Below, in pieces: positions 17,451 to 26,228 of a stretch of 64,000 nucleotides of DNA (its first letter is position 1; each line of letters opens with the position of its first letter). The DNA comes from Magnetospirillum sp902729445 (GTDB lineage Bacteria > Pseudomonadota > Alphaproteobacteria > Rhodospirillales > Magnetospirillaceae): positions 124,001 through 188,000 of the forward strand of contig NZ_CACVCE010000012.1 in NCBI RefSeq assembly GCF_902729445.1, read 5' to 3'. A model generated the notes under the pieces. That model did not search any database. It was not told the DNA's origin and saw only the letters and a program-made list of their open reading frames with translations. Position numbers and translations under genes: made by a program.

Positions 17451-19064
17451 CTAACGCTTCCGCAACACCGCCACCAGGCCGGGGACCGGGTGGCCGGCCT
17501 CGTGGCGGGTGACGGCATCTTCCAGCAGGGCGACGGTGAAACCGGCGGCCTCGGCATGGGCGCGGATATAGGGGACCGAATGGGCATAGCGCTGGGTCGG
17601 CCCCAGCACCCAGGCGCGGTCATCATTTCTCTCGGCGGTGAAGGCCAGGGTGCCGCCGTCGCGCAAGGCCTTGGCGGCGGCGGCGAAGATCGGTTCCAGG
17701 TCGCCCAGATAGACCAGCACATCGGCGGCCGCCACCAGATCGACCGAGCCGGGGCGGGACTCCAGATAGGCGACGACGTCGCCGGTCTCGAGATGGTCGT
17801 AAAGGCCGCGCTCGGCCGCCTTGGCGATCATCGCCGGCGACAGATCGACGCCGTCCAGGCGGCCGGCCAGGGGCTTCAACACCGGTGCCGCCAGGCCGGT
17901 GCCACAGCCGATATCGACCACCTCCAGACCCGAGACCGGTCCCAGCACCTCGGCCAGGGCCTGGCCCAGCACGGTGGGGGCGCGGTATTCCAGCTTGCCG
18001 ACCAGGGAATCGTCGAAACGTTCGGCATAATCGTCGAACAGTTCGCGGACATAGGCCTCGGGGGCCTTGGCCGGCGCGTTGGCGCCGCCGGCCAGGGCCA
18101 GGCCAAGGGCGGCGCCGCAATGGTCGGCCGGGTCCAGCGCGAGATAGCGGCCATAGGCCTTGCGGGCGAGGTCGGGCTTGTTCTGCTGGCGGCGGGCCTC
18201 GCCCAGGCAGAACCACGCCTTGGCCAGGTCCGGCTTGGCGGCGACGGCCCGTTCGAAGGCGGCGGCGGCGCCGTCGGAATGCTTGAGCGCCTGGCGGACC
18301 AGCCCCAGTTCCATCCAGGATTCGGCGTGGCGCGGGTCGGCGCGGGTGGCGGCTTCGGCCTGGGAGCGGGCGTCGGCCAGACGGTCGAGGGCGCGGTAGA
18401 CGGCGGCCAGGTTGGCGCGCGCGCCGGCATGGCTGGGGCGCAGATCGACCGCGCCTTCCAGGATCACCGCCGCCTCGGTCAGCCGGCCCAGTTCCTTGAG
18501 CGCCACGCCGTAATTGTTCAGGGCCGCCGGCCAGTCGGGCCTGAGCGCCAGGGCCTTGCGCGCGGCCTCGGCCGCCTCGGCCGGCCGGCCGGATTCCTGC
18601 AGCAGGCCGGCCAGGCTGTTCCAGGCATCGGCATGGGCGGGGTCCTGCGCCACCGCCTCGCGGCAATGCGCCATCGCCTCGTCGCGCTTGCCCAACAGGC
18701 GCAGGCCGTTGCCCAGGCGGGCATGGGCCTCGGCATGGTGGGGCATCAGGCCTAGCACGGTGCGGAAATGCAGGCAGGCCTCGGCGTTGTCGCCGGTCAG
18801 TTCCAGGGCGCGGCCCATGGCCATGTGCAGCACCGGCTGACGCGGCGTGATGGTGATGGCCTTGGCCAGATGGCCGGCCGCCTGCTTGCCCTGGGCGCGG
18901 TCCAGCGACAACAGGCCCAGCAGGTAATGGGCGCCGCCGAAGGTGGGGTGGTGGTCGGCGATGCGTTTGGCCAGCCGTCGGGCCTCGGCGCCGTTGCCGT
19001 TCTGGTAGGCGTTCATCGCCTCGGCGAAGGCTTCGGCGACGCTCTTTTCCTTATGACCGCTCAT
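17451..19064 (-). CDS. TPR-repeat protein with C-terminal SAM methyltransferase domain
   Basis: This is a 537-residue cytosolic protein. Residues about 10-315 are a run of some eight to nine tetratricopeptide repeats (for example AHADAWNSLAGLLQESGRPAEAAEAARKAL-like units). Residues about 340-537 are a class I methyltransferase with motif I VVDIGCGTGL and the acidic strand end LDGVDLSPAM. The PEAYVRELFDDYAERFDDSLV linker is typical of the TPR-methyltransferase family seen in Rhodospirillales. The substrate is unknown. The frame extends upstream to 19160, but ATG 19064 (MSGHKEK) begins the conserved part. It lies upstream of fliF on the same strand, 116 bp away. Confidence 0.78.
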   Translation of the reverse strand: MSGHKEKSVAEAFAEAMNAYQNGNGAEARRLAKRIADHHPTFGGAHYLLGLLSLDRAQGKQAAGHLAKAITITPRQPVLHMAMGRALELTGDNAEACLHFRTVLGLMPHHAEAHARLGNGLRLLGKRDEAMAHCREAVAQDPAHADAWNSLAGLLQESGRPAEAAEAARKALALRPDWPAALNNYGVALKELGRLTEAAVILEGAVDLRPSHAGARANLAAVYRALDRLADARSQAEAATRADPRHAESWMELGLVRQALKHSDGAAAAFERAVAAKPDLAKAWFCLGEARRQQNKPDLARKAYGRYLALDPADHCGAALGLALAGGANAPAKAPEAYVRELFDDYAERFDDSLVGKLEYRAPTVLGQALAEVLGPVSGLEVVDIGCGTGLAAPVLKPLAGRLDGVDLSPAMIAKAAERGLYDHLETGDVVAYLESRPGSVDLVAAADVLVYLGDLEPIFAAAAKALRDGGTLAFTAERNDDRAWVLGPTQRYAHSVPYIRAHAEAAGFTVALLEDAVTRHEAGHPVPGLVAVLRKR

Positions 19065-19205
19065 GCCGGCCTGGTGTCCCGTCCGCGATTTGGTTGGCTC
19101 GCCCCCCTTAAAGGCGGCTCCACGATAGGCCCCATTACGGGGCCATGACAAGCCTGGCAACCAGAGGTATGGTTAGGTCGATGGTTTGTATCTGTGGGGT
19201 GATCA

Positions 19206-19835
19206 ATGATTCGGCCGGTCGGACTGATTCTTGCGGTGCTGTTGTTGGCTTGGCCGGCGATGGCGGCGGACCGGGCGGCCAGGACCGAGACGCAAAACAC
19301 CCGCACCGGGACCCATCCCGACCTGACCCGGGTGGTGCTGGATGTCAGCGAAATCAGCAAATTCTTCACCAACGTCACCGATGACGGACGGCGGGTGATG
19401 GTCGGCATCCCCTCGGTCGATTGGGAGGCCAACCGTCACCGCCTGAAGCCGCACGGGCTGGTGGCGCGCTATGATTTCGTCAAGCGGGGGATGAAGAAGG
19501 GGTTGTTGGTGATCTACACCAACGCGCCGGCGCGGGTGGAATACAAGTTCGCGCTGCCGCCCGACCCGGCCGACGGCAAAGGCAACCGCCTGGTGATCGA
19601 TTTGGCGCCCAGGGATTTGCCCGGCAAGGCCAAGCTGCCGCCAAGGGTCGAGCCGAAGGCGGCGGCCAAAACGGCGCTGTCCAAGGCCGAGACGGCGAAG
19701 GCCGAGCCGAAGGTCGAGCCCCAGCCCCCTCTCCAGCCCCAATCCAAGCCCGAGGTCAAGCCGATCGCCAAGCCCGAGCCCGGCACGGCGCCCGCGCCGA
19801 CGCCGGTCTTCCCGGTACCGATCAAGTCGCGCTAA
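19206..19835 (+). CDS. exported AMIN-like domain protein
   Basis: This is a 209-residue protein with a signal peptide (1-20, ending AMA-A). Residues about 38-128 resemble an AMIN domain: TRVVLDVSEISKFF, a RVMVGIPSVDW strand and NRLVIDLAP. AMIN domains target amidases and secretins to septal or pore-linked peptidoglycan. The C-terminal 75 residues are a Lys/Pro/Glu/Ala-rich tail and no amidase domain follows. It could be a localisation or adaptor protein. The stop codon overlaps the end of tldD on the opposite strand by four bases. Function is not assigned beyond the domain. Confidence 0.65.
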   Translation: MIRPVGLILAVLLLAWPAMAADRAARTETQNTRTGTHPDLTRVVLDVSEISKFFTNVTDDGRRVMVGIPSVDWEANRHRLKPHGLVARYDFVKRGMKKGLLVIYTNAPARVEYKFALPPDPADGKGNRLVIDLAPRDLPGKAKLPPRVEPKAAAKTALSKAETAKAEPKVEPQPPLQPQSKPEVKPIAKPEPGTAPAPTPVFPVPIKSR

Positions 19836-21262
19836 ACCGCCGTTCCGCCGACGGTCAGGCCGTCAAGCCGAAGCGTCGGTTGGCCGACGCCGACCGGCAC
19901 GCCCTGGCCGTCCTTGCCGCAGGTGCCGATGCCGGGATCGATCTGCAGGTCGTTGCCGATCATGGTGACCCGCGTCAGGGCATCGGGGCCGTTGCCGATC
20001 AGGGTGGCGCCCTTGACCGGGGCGCCGATCTTGCCGTTCTCGATCAGATAGGCCTCGGTGGCGGCGAACACGAACTTGCCCGAGGTGATGTCCACTTGGC
20101 CGCCGCCGAAATTGACGGCATAGATGCCCTTCTCGACTGACGCCAGAATCTCGGCCGGGTCCAAGGCGCCCGCTTCCATGAAGGTGTTGGTCATGCGCGG
20201 GATCGGGGCGTGGGCATAGGATTGGCGCCGGCCGTTGCCGGTGGCCTTGACCCCGGTCAGACGGGCGTTCAGGCGGTCTTGCAGATAGCCGACCAGGATG
20301 CCGTCCTCGATCAGCACGGTGCGGCCCGAGGCGGTGCCCTCGTCGTCGATGGTGATCGAGCCGCGACGGTCGGGCAGGGTGCCGTCATCGACGACGGTGA
20401 CGCCCTTTGCCGCCACCCTTTGCCCGATCTTGCCGGAAAAGGCCGAGGTGCCCTTGCGGTTGAAGTCGCCTTCCAGGCCATGGCCGACCGCTTCGTGCAG
20501 CATGACGCCGGGCCAGCCCGGCCCCAGAACCACGCTCATCTCGCCGGCCGGGGCCGGGATCGAGGCCAGATTGACCGAGGCCTGGCGGATCGCCTCGTCG
20601 ACGCAATGGCGCCACGCCGTCTCGTCCATCATGCCGCCATAGGTGACGCGGCCGCCGATGCCGTGGCCGCCGGTTTCCATGCGGTCGCCCTCGGCCAGCA
20701 CCACCGACACGCTCAGGCGCACCAGCGGGCGGATGTCGGCGGCGTGGCTGCCGTCGGCGCGCTGGATGAACACCGCCTGCCACGATCCCGACAGCGAGGC
20801 CGACACCTGCTTGATTCGGGGCTCGCGTCGGGCATAGGCATCGATCTCCTCCAGCAGCTTGACCTTGGCCTCGAAGGGCACCAGGACCAGCGGATTGATA
20901 TCGGTGTAAAGGCTGGCATTGGTGCCGACGGGCGCTAAGGCCATGGTGCCGGAATGGTTGCCGCGCACCGCCTTGACCGTCGTGGCACCCCGGCGGATCG
21001 CCTCTTCCGACAAGACCGAGCCGTGGGCGTAGCCGTGCGCCTCGCCGACCACCGAGCGCAGGCCGAACCCTTGCGTGGTGTCGAAATTGGCCGACTTGAT
21101 CTGGCGGTCGTCCATCAGCACGCTTTCCGACTGACGGTATTCCAGGAACAGCTCGCCGTCGTCGGTGCCGGCCAGGGCCTCGGCGACGATGGCGGCGACA
21201 TTGTCCTCGTCCATGCCGGCACGGGTGAAGAACAGCTCTTGGGCTTGGGACACGTGCGGCAT
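19832..21262 (-). CDS. tldD: metalloprotease TldD
   Basis: This 476-residue cytosolic protease acts with TldE in unfolded-peptide and microcin processing. The zinc site HEAVGH is at 256-261 with GLEGDFNRKGTS following, and the GTCGKDGQGVPVGVGQP end is typical. Other blocks are RSVVGEAHGYAHGS and VDITSGKFVFAATEAYLIE. Its partner TldE/PmbA is not in this window. The open frame starts at 21262 with a plausible ATG; the N-terminal extension of about 17 residues is normal. Length fits the family. Confidence 0.95.
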   Translation of the reverse strand: MPHVSQAQELFFTRAGMDEDNVAAIVAEALAGTDDGELFLEYRQSESVLMDDRQIKSANFDTTQGFGLRSVVGEAHGYAHGSVLSEEAIRRGATTVKAVRGNHSGTMALAPVGTNASLYTDINPLVLVPFEAKVKLLEEIDAYARREPRIKQVSASLSGSWQAVFIQRADGSHAADIRPLVRLSVSVVLAEGDRMETGGHGIGGRVTYGGMMDETAWRHCVDEAIRQASVNLASIPAPAGEMSVVLGPGWPGVMLHEAVGHGLEGDFNRKGTSAFSGKIGQRVAAKGVTVVDDGTLPDRRGSITIDDEGTASGRTVLIEDGILVGYLQDRLNARLTGVKATGNGRRQSYAHAPIPRMTNTFMEAGALDPAEILASVEKGIYAVNFGGGQVDITSGKFVFAATEAYLIENGKIGAPVKGATLIGNGPDALTRVTMIGNDLQIDPGIGTCGKDGQGVPVGVGQPTLRLDGLTVGGTAV

Positions 21263-21328
21263 TTGGGCTCCTTGGCAGGCGGGACGGGGTACTGTACATC
21301 AATGTGGTTGTTTGCGACGAGGTGGGCA

Positions 21329-22618
21329 ATGGCCGAAACACGATCGCTGGTCGCCAGCGAGCATCCGCTGCGCCGCCCCCTGGCCGGCGAGGTGCACGCA
21401 CGCCCCTATGAACAGCTGGCCGCGCCGGTGCGGGCCAGCCATCTGGCCATCCTGCACGACGGTCTGGGCGAGGGCGTCGAGCGGGCCTATCTGGCCGAAC
21501 TCCTGCAAAGCCATGGCGCCGAGCCGCCGGGTGATGGCGCGACCTATTTCGCCCGCGACCTGGGCGGGCTGCGCCTGCGCTGGGAGCGTCACACCGAATT
21601 TTCCACCTACACCTTCCTGCGCTTCGACCCGTTCGACGAGCCGTTCGCCGCCTCGGCCCTGGATCTGGTGGCGGCCGATTGGCTGGAGCGGATGCCGGGC
21701 GCGGCCATCTCGGCGGTCCATATCGCGATGTCGTCGGGCCGGCTGGCCGGAGACGAGCTGGCCGCCCGCTTCGATGGCAACGCGCTGATCGGTTCCATGG
21801 TGCTGGGCGGCGCCGCCGAGGCGTGGACCGATCTGCGCCTGCATGCCGATGGTTTCGGCCGCATCCTGGTGCAGGACCGATCCCTGACCAGGGGCCAGAC
21901 CGGCCGGGTGATGCAGCGGCTGTTGGAAATCGAGACCTATCGCATGATGGCGCTGCTGGCCTTCCCCGAGGCCCGGCGCATTCACGGCGAGGTGGCGCGC
22001 ATGGATCGCCAGCTGGCCGACATCGTCACCGAACTGGCCGATCCGGCCATCATGCAAAATGACCGCGAATTGCTGGACCGGCTGACGGCGGTGGCGGCCG
22101 AGGCCGAACGACTGGACGCCGCCTCGGGCTTCCGGCTGGCCGCGGCCCGGGCCTATCACGCCATCGTCATGCAGCGCATCGCCGAATTGCGCGAGGACCG
22201 CATTCCCGGCATCCAGACCCTGGGCGAGTTCATGGATCGCCGCCTGGCTCCGGCGATGAAGACCTGCGAATCGGCGGCCGAGCGGCGCGAGCTGTTGTCG
22301 GTCAGGGCCGGCCGGGCCGGCGACCTTTTGCGGACCCGGGTCGATATCGCGCTGGAAGAAAAGAACCGCGATCTTTTGAAATCGATGAACCATCGCGCCC
22401 ACATGCAGCTCAGGCTGCAGGAAACCGTCGAGGGCCTGTCGGTGGTGGCGATCTCGTACTACCTGCTGGGGCTGGTGCTCTACGCCGCCAAGGGATTGAA
22501 GGGGGCCGGGGTTCCACTGGACCCCGACATCGCCGCCCTGGTGTCGCTGCCGGTGATCATCGGCGCGGTGGTGCTGGGGGTCCGGCGGCTCAGGAAGGCG
22601 TTACTGCATCCCGAGTGA
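21329..22618 (+). CDS. DUF3422 membrane protein
   Basis: This is a 429-residue protein of a family restricted mainly to proteobacteria. It begins with a conserved HPLRRPLAGEVHARPYE motif. Further blocks are YTFLRFDPFDEPFA, ADGFGRILVQD and AYHAIVMQRIAELREDRIPG. A C-terminal pair of membrane helices (about 375-395 and 400-420) anchors it, and a long helical, probably coiled-coil region precedes them. Its function is unknown. ATG 21329 is preferred over ATG 21302 because GAGGTGGG lies just upstream and the conserved region starts close by. Confidence 0.88.
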   Translation: MAETRSLVASEHPLRRPLAGEVHARPYEQLAAPVRASHLAILHDGLGEGVERAYLAELLQSHGAEPPGDGATYFARDLGGLRLRWERHTEFSTYTFLRFDPFDEPFAASALDLVAADWLERMPGAAISAVHIAMSSGRLAGDELAARFDGNALIGSMVLGGAAEAWTDLRLHADGFGRILVQDRSLTRGQTGRVMQRLLEIETYRMMALLAFPEARRIHGEVARMDRQLADIVTELADPAIMQNDRELLDRLTAVAAEAERLDAASGFRLAAARAYHAIVMQRIAELREDRIPGIQTLGEFMDRRLAPAMKTCESAAERRELLSVRAGRAGDLLRTRVDIALEEKNRDLLKSMNHRAHMQLRLQETVEGLSVVAISYYLLGLVLYAAKGLKGAGVPLDPDIAALVSLPVIIGAVVLGVRRLRKALLHPE

Positions 22619-22859
22619 CGGGTTGTCCGTCAAAAATGGCGTTCCGTGCGACACAAGACGGTTTGATGCGCATGCGTTCCGCCTGATGGCGTTTGTGTCG
22701 CGCGAATCCGGCTTTCATGCGCAACAAGCCCGTTTGGTATGTGTCCACTCTGGACAACTCGGTTTGTTTCGCATAAAAGCCTATTTCGTTAACGACAACC
22801 CGCATGTGGGCTCATATTGCGCATGGCAGGGTGCGTGATGTTCGCGCCGGAGGCGGTTG
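22619..22859. other. intergenic stretch between the DUF3422 gene and fic
   Basis: This 241-bp gap has lower GC than its surroundings. It has a nine-base inverted repeat (GCGACACAA at 22648-22656, TTGTGTCGC at 22693-22701) and several GCGCATG/CATGCGC words. Two 71-residue open frames, one per strand, lack convincing starts. I see no clear gene; it probably holds the fic promoter. Confidence 0.5.
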
Positions 22860-23993
22860 ATGGATCAGCGACTCGATTTCAGCGAAGCGGTTCAGTACCA
22901 CTACGGGCATTTTCCTCCCCCTTCACTGGATGCGGCTCGTCTGATCAAGCCCCTGACTCGGGCCGCCGCGTCGCTGGCCCGCTACGATCAGATGCTGAAG
23001 GGCATGCATAACAGCGAAATCCTTCTGGCGCCGTTGCGGAGCCAAGAGGCTGTGGTGTCGTCGCGCATGGAAGGGACGGTCAGCACCTTGGACGAGGTCC
23101 TGCAGTACGAGGCCGACCATGCCGAGGATGGCGATGCGCCAGGGGTGCGCGTGCGTGACGATGTCATCGAGGTGGCGCTGTACGGTCGGGCCATGCGCAA
23201 CGCACAGCGGCGGATGGAGGATGGCGCGCCCTTGTCGGAATGGCTGATCCGCAGCGCCCATGCCGAGTTGCTGGGACTCGGGCGCGGAGCCAGGATGACG
23301 CCGGGGAGTTACAAGACCGAGCAGAATTACATCGCCGACAGGGGGCGTCGGAAGGTTAGTTTCGTCCCCGTCAGTCCCGAACGCCTGACCGATGGAATGG
23401 GCGCGCTGGTCGGCTACATGGCCGACGACGAGCAGGAAATCCTGATCAGGACGGCGCTGGCTCATCTGGAATTCGAGGCGCTCCACCCGTTCAAGGACGG
23501 GAACGGCCGAATCGGGCGGATGCTGATTACCCTGATGTTGTGGAACCATCGGGTGATTTCGGCGCCACACTTTTATGTCAGCGCCTTTCTCGAAGAGAAC
23601 CGCGACGAATACATCGACCGCATGCGGGAAGTGTCGCGGGTCGGGGCCTGGACCGACTGGGTCGAGTTCTTTCTGGGAGGGCTGGACGCCCAGGCGCGGC
23701 GGAACTTGGCCAAGGCCGAGGAGATCAGCGATCTCTACGAAGACATGAAGGACAGGTTCCGCGAAACGCTGTCGTCACAATGGAGCACCAGGGCGCTGGA
23801 TTTCCTGTTTTCCCGTCCGGTCTTTCGCAACAGCGATTTTACGCGCAAATCGGGCATCCCTGAGGCCACCGCCCAGCGCTTCGCGCGGGCACTCAGCGAC
23901 GCCCGACTCCTTAAGACGGTCAGCCCCGCCGCCGGGCGACGGCCAGCCCTTTTCTCGTTCGAGCCATTATTGTCGGTGGTCCGCTCGGCGTGA
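22860..23993 (+). CDS. Fic-family adenylyltransferase, self-inhibited class II
   Basis: This is a 377-residue enzyme expected to transfer AMP from ATP to a protein hydroxyl. The Fic motif HPFKDGNGRIGR is at 209-220 with the catalytic His209. An N-terminal inhibitory helix with S-x-x-x-E-G (SSRMEG, residues 67-72, Glu71) marks it as class II, in which the Glu blocks productive ATP binding until released. The C-terminal part (about 305-377) resembles a winged-helix segment (SGIPEATAQRFARALSDARLL). GGAGG at 22850-22854 supports ATG 22860. No antitoxin gene is adjacent, which fits self-inhibition. Target unknown. Confidence 0.9.
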   Translation: MDQRLDFSEAVQYHYGHFPPPSLDAARLIKPLTRAAASLARYDQMLKGMHNSEILLAPLRSQEAVVSSRMEGTVSTLDEVLQYEADHAEDGDAPGVRVRDDVIEVALYGRAMRNAQRRMEDGAPLSEWLIRSAHAELLGLGRGARMTPGSYKTEQNYIADRGRRKVSFVPVSPERLTDGMGALVGYMADDEQEILIRTALAHLEFEALHPFKDGNGRIGRMLITLMLWNHRVISAPHFYVSAFLEENRDEYIDRMREVSRVGAWTDWVEFFLGGLDAQARRNLAKAEEISDLYEDMKDRFRETLSSQWSTRALDFLFSRPVFRNSDFTRKSGIPEATAQRFARALSDARLLKTVSPAAGRRPALFSFEPLLSVVRSA

Positions 23994-24036
23994 CCTTCAT
24001 ATCGTCAGCCCGGGCTACGGCCCAACCGGGCCCGGG

Positions 24037-24216
24037 TTAAACCCGTTCCTCGCCCAGCCGTTCGACCAGCAGGTTCATGGTCTTGCGGATTTCCGGGTGA
24101 CGTTCGGCGATGCGATGGGCCAGGACATGGGCGCGGCGGCGGTCGAACGGGCGGCCCTCGGCCTCGGCCTCCAGATGTTCGCCCAGTTCGCGCAACTCAG
24201 GGATCATGTGGGTCAT
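24037..24216 (-). CDS. small conserved-looking hypothetical protein
   Basis: This is a 59-residue, strongly helical and charged protein (MTHMIPELRELGEHLEAE, then FDRRRAHVLAHRIAERHPEI). The open frame runs 47 codons further upstream, but an ideal GAGGAG lies eight bases before ATG 24216, so the short form is chosen. No membrane segment or Cys is seen. It could be a small regulatory or DNA-binding helix protein. It lies between the convergent fic gene and the diguanylate cyclase; the function is not known. Confidence 0.55.
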   Translation of the reverse strand: MTHMIPELRELGEHLEAEAEGRPFDRRRAHVLAHRIAERHPEIRKTMNLLVERLGEERV

Positions 24217-24316
24217 GACGCATCTCCTCGAACGGGTGTGATGCGGCATTGTCGCGACCGCCATGCTGCAGCGCAACAGACGGTTTGATGACTCGATGGG
24301 TGTCTTGTAACCTCGC

Positions 24317-26026
24317 TCAGGCGTCGCGGTCGGCGACCACGCGGTTGCGACCGCCATTCTTGGCCCGGTACAAGGCCTGGTCGGCGCGGGCCAGCACGAT
24401 ATCGACCGAATGATCGGCCTCTTCCAGGCCGGCGATGCCGATCGAGGCGGTGAAGCGGACCTGGTGGCCGTCGGCCTCGACGCAGATGGCGGCCACCGCC
24501 TCGCGCATGCGCTCGGCCAGGATGCGGCAGCCGGTCAGGTCGGTTTCCGGCAGGCAGATGGCGAATTCCTCGCCGCCCAGACGGCCCAGGATGTCGGACC
24601 CGCGTAGCGCGCCCATGCAGGTGGTAGCCAGCGCCTTGATGGCCAGGTCGCCGACCGGATGGCCATAGGTGTCGTTGATGCGTTTGAAATGGTCGATGTC
24701 GAGCATCATCACCGAAGCGGCGCGATGGTGGCGTCGGGCGACGGCGACCATTTCCGCCGCCTGCTCCATGAAATGGCGGCGGTTGAAGGTGCCGGTCAGG
24801 GCGTCGGTGGTCGCCAGGCGACGCAACTCGTTTTCCAGGTCCTTCTGGCGCGAGATGTCGACCATCACCCCGATCAGGCCGGCCGGTTGTTGGCGCTCGT
24901 TCAGCCAGGCGGTCTTGTTGACCAGGAACTGCCGCTTGCCGTCTCCGGCCTGCAGCTCCATCTCATAGGCGATCGGCGGCCCGTTCAGGGCCTGTTCGTC
25001 GCGCGCCTTCGACAGGGCGACATGGTCGCCCGGGGCGACATCCTCGATCGAGCGGCCGACCCAGGTGTCGGAATCGGCGTTCAGCAACGTCGCGAAGGCG
25101 TTGTTGAAGCCAAGATAGCGGCCGTCCAGGCCCTTCCACCACACCGGATTGGGCATGGCCGTCAGCAGGCGTTCCAGGAAGCCCTTCTGGATGTTGAGTT
25201 CCGAGGTGCGCTCGGCGACCCGGCGTTCCAGCGAGTCGTTCATCGCCCTCAGGGCCGACACCGCCTTGTTCTGGCCGGTGATGTCGCGCGCTTCCAGCAT
25301 GAACTCGATGTCGTTGTCCTCGTCGGGCAGGCGGGTGATGCGGACCTGCACGTCGATGGCGCTGCCGTCGATACGACGGAACCGCACCGGGACGATGCCG
25401 GTCTCGTCCAGCAGGGCGGACAAATCCTCGTGGAACAGGCTGCGATAGGGCTCGTCGAAGAAGGTCCAGATCGGCCAATTGGCCTCGCCATCGTCGGGCG
25501 ACAGACCGATCAGGTCGCGCCCGGAGCTGTTGATATAGACCACCCGCTCGCCATGGCAGCGGCAGATCATATGCATGGCGTTGTCGACCAGGCTGCGGAA
25601 CAGCGCGTCCATGCGCCGGGCCTGCATCGCCGCCCGGGTTTGCGCCGCCAGATCGCGCAAGGTGACGATCGCCGACCCGTCACCCAGCTCGCGGGCCGGA
25701 TGGATCTTGATCTCGGCCTCACGCGACTTGCCGTCGGGGGTGTGGATCATCAGCGGGATGGGGTCCAGCTCGACGACGTGCAGGTCCAGCAATTCCTGGA
25801 TCACCGGGCGGTAATCGTCGGCGATGAAGTCCAAGAGCGACCGGCCCAGCAGACCCTCGAGCTGTGCCACGCCCAGGAAGCGGGCGGCGGCGCTGTTGGC
25901 CTCCTCGACGGTGCCGAAGCGGCAGCGGGCGGCGAACTGGTCGGTTACCTCCAGGGTGACGATGGCGTTGTCGGAAAACTGGACCTTGCGCTTTCGCCGT
26001 TCGGCCGCCCCCACGTCATTCCCCAT
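24317..26026 (-). CDS. PAS-repeat diguanylate cyclase
   Basis: This is a 569-residue cytosolic signalling protein that makes cyclic di-GMP. Three PAS-like domains occupy about 10-135, 140-255 and 280-395. The second and third end with the PAC-type elements EARDITGQNKAV and VMVDISRQKDL, and a coiled coil (about 255-280) links them. The GGDEF domain covers 400-569 with the active site GGEEF at 484-488 and an intact inhibitory I-site RGSD at 475-478, so it should be active and product-inhibited. No membrane helix is seen, so it senses a cytosolic signal. The ligand is unknown. Confidence 0.92.
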   Translation of the reverse strand: MGNDVGAAERRKRKVQFSDNAIVTLEVTDQFAARCRFGTVEEANSAAARFLGVAQLEGLLGRSLLDFIADDYRPVIQELLDLHVVELDPIPLMIHTPDGKSREAEIKIHPARELGDGSAIVTLRDLAAQTRAAMQARRMDALFRSLVDNAMHMICRCHGERVVYINSSGRDLIGLSPDDGEANWPIWTFFDEPYRSLFHEDLSALLDETGIVPVRFRRIDGSAIDVQVRITRLPDEDNDIEFMLEARDITGQNKAVSALRAMNDSLERRVAERTSELNIQKGFLERLLTAMPNPVWWKGLDGRYLGFNNAFATLLNADSDTWVGRSIEDVAPGDHVALSKARDEQALNGPPIAYEMELQAGDGKRQFLVNKTAWLNERQQPAGLIGVMVDISRQKDLENELRRLATTDALTGTFNRRHFMEQAAEMVAVARRHHRAASVMMLDIDHFKRINDTYGHPVGDLAIKALATTCMGALRGSDILGRLGGEEFAICLPETDLTGCRILAERMREAVAAICVEADGHQVRFTASIGIAGLEEADHSVDIVLARADQALYRAKNGGRNRVVADRDA

Positions 26027-26160
26027 CTGTCCGTAATCCCCGGCCCCGATATCCCGTCGGCGATCATATACATATTCAGATTTATAAATACAAGCTCTGT
26101 ATCTGGGTTACATCCGATGGTTTTGTTCTCTGTTGATTACTTGTGTCTTTGGGTACTTTT

Positions 26161-26200
26161 CATGAAAACGAAAACCCCCGCCAGTTTCCTGGCGGGGGTT
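26161..26200 (-). terminator. Rho-independent terminator after glnA
   Basis: A perfect 12-bp stem (AACCCCCGCCAG / CTGGCGGGGGTT) with a four-base loop is followed on the minus strand by TTTTCGTTTT. It ends the glnB-glnA transcript. Confidence 0.92.
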
Positions 26201-26228
26201 CCCGTAGCGATTTTGTTCGACGCTCGGA

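Noticed and set aside
22590..22838. Two short open frames in the gap before fic
   Set aside because: Neither has a ribosome-binding site or convincing composition, and they overlap each other on opposite strands.
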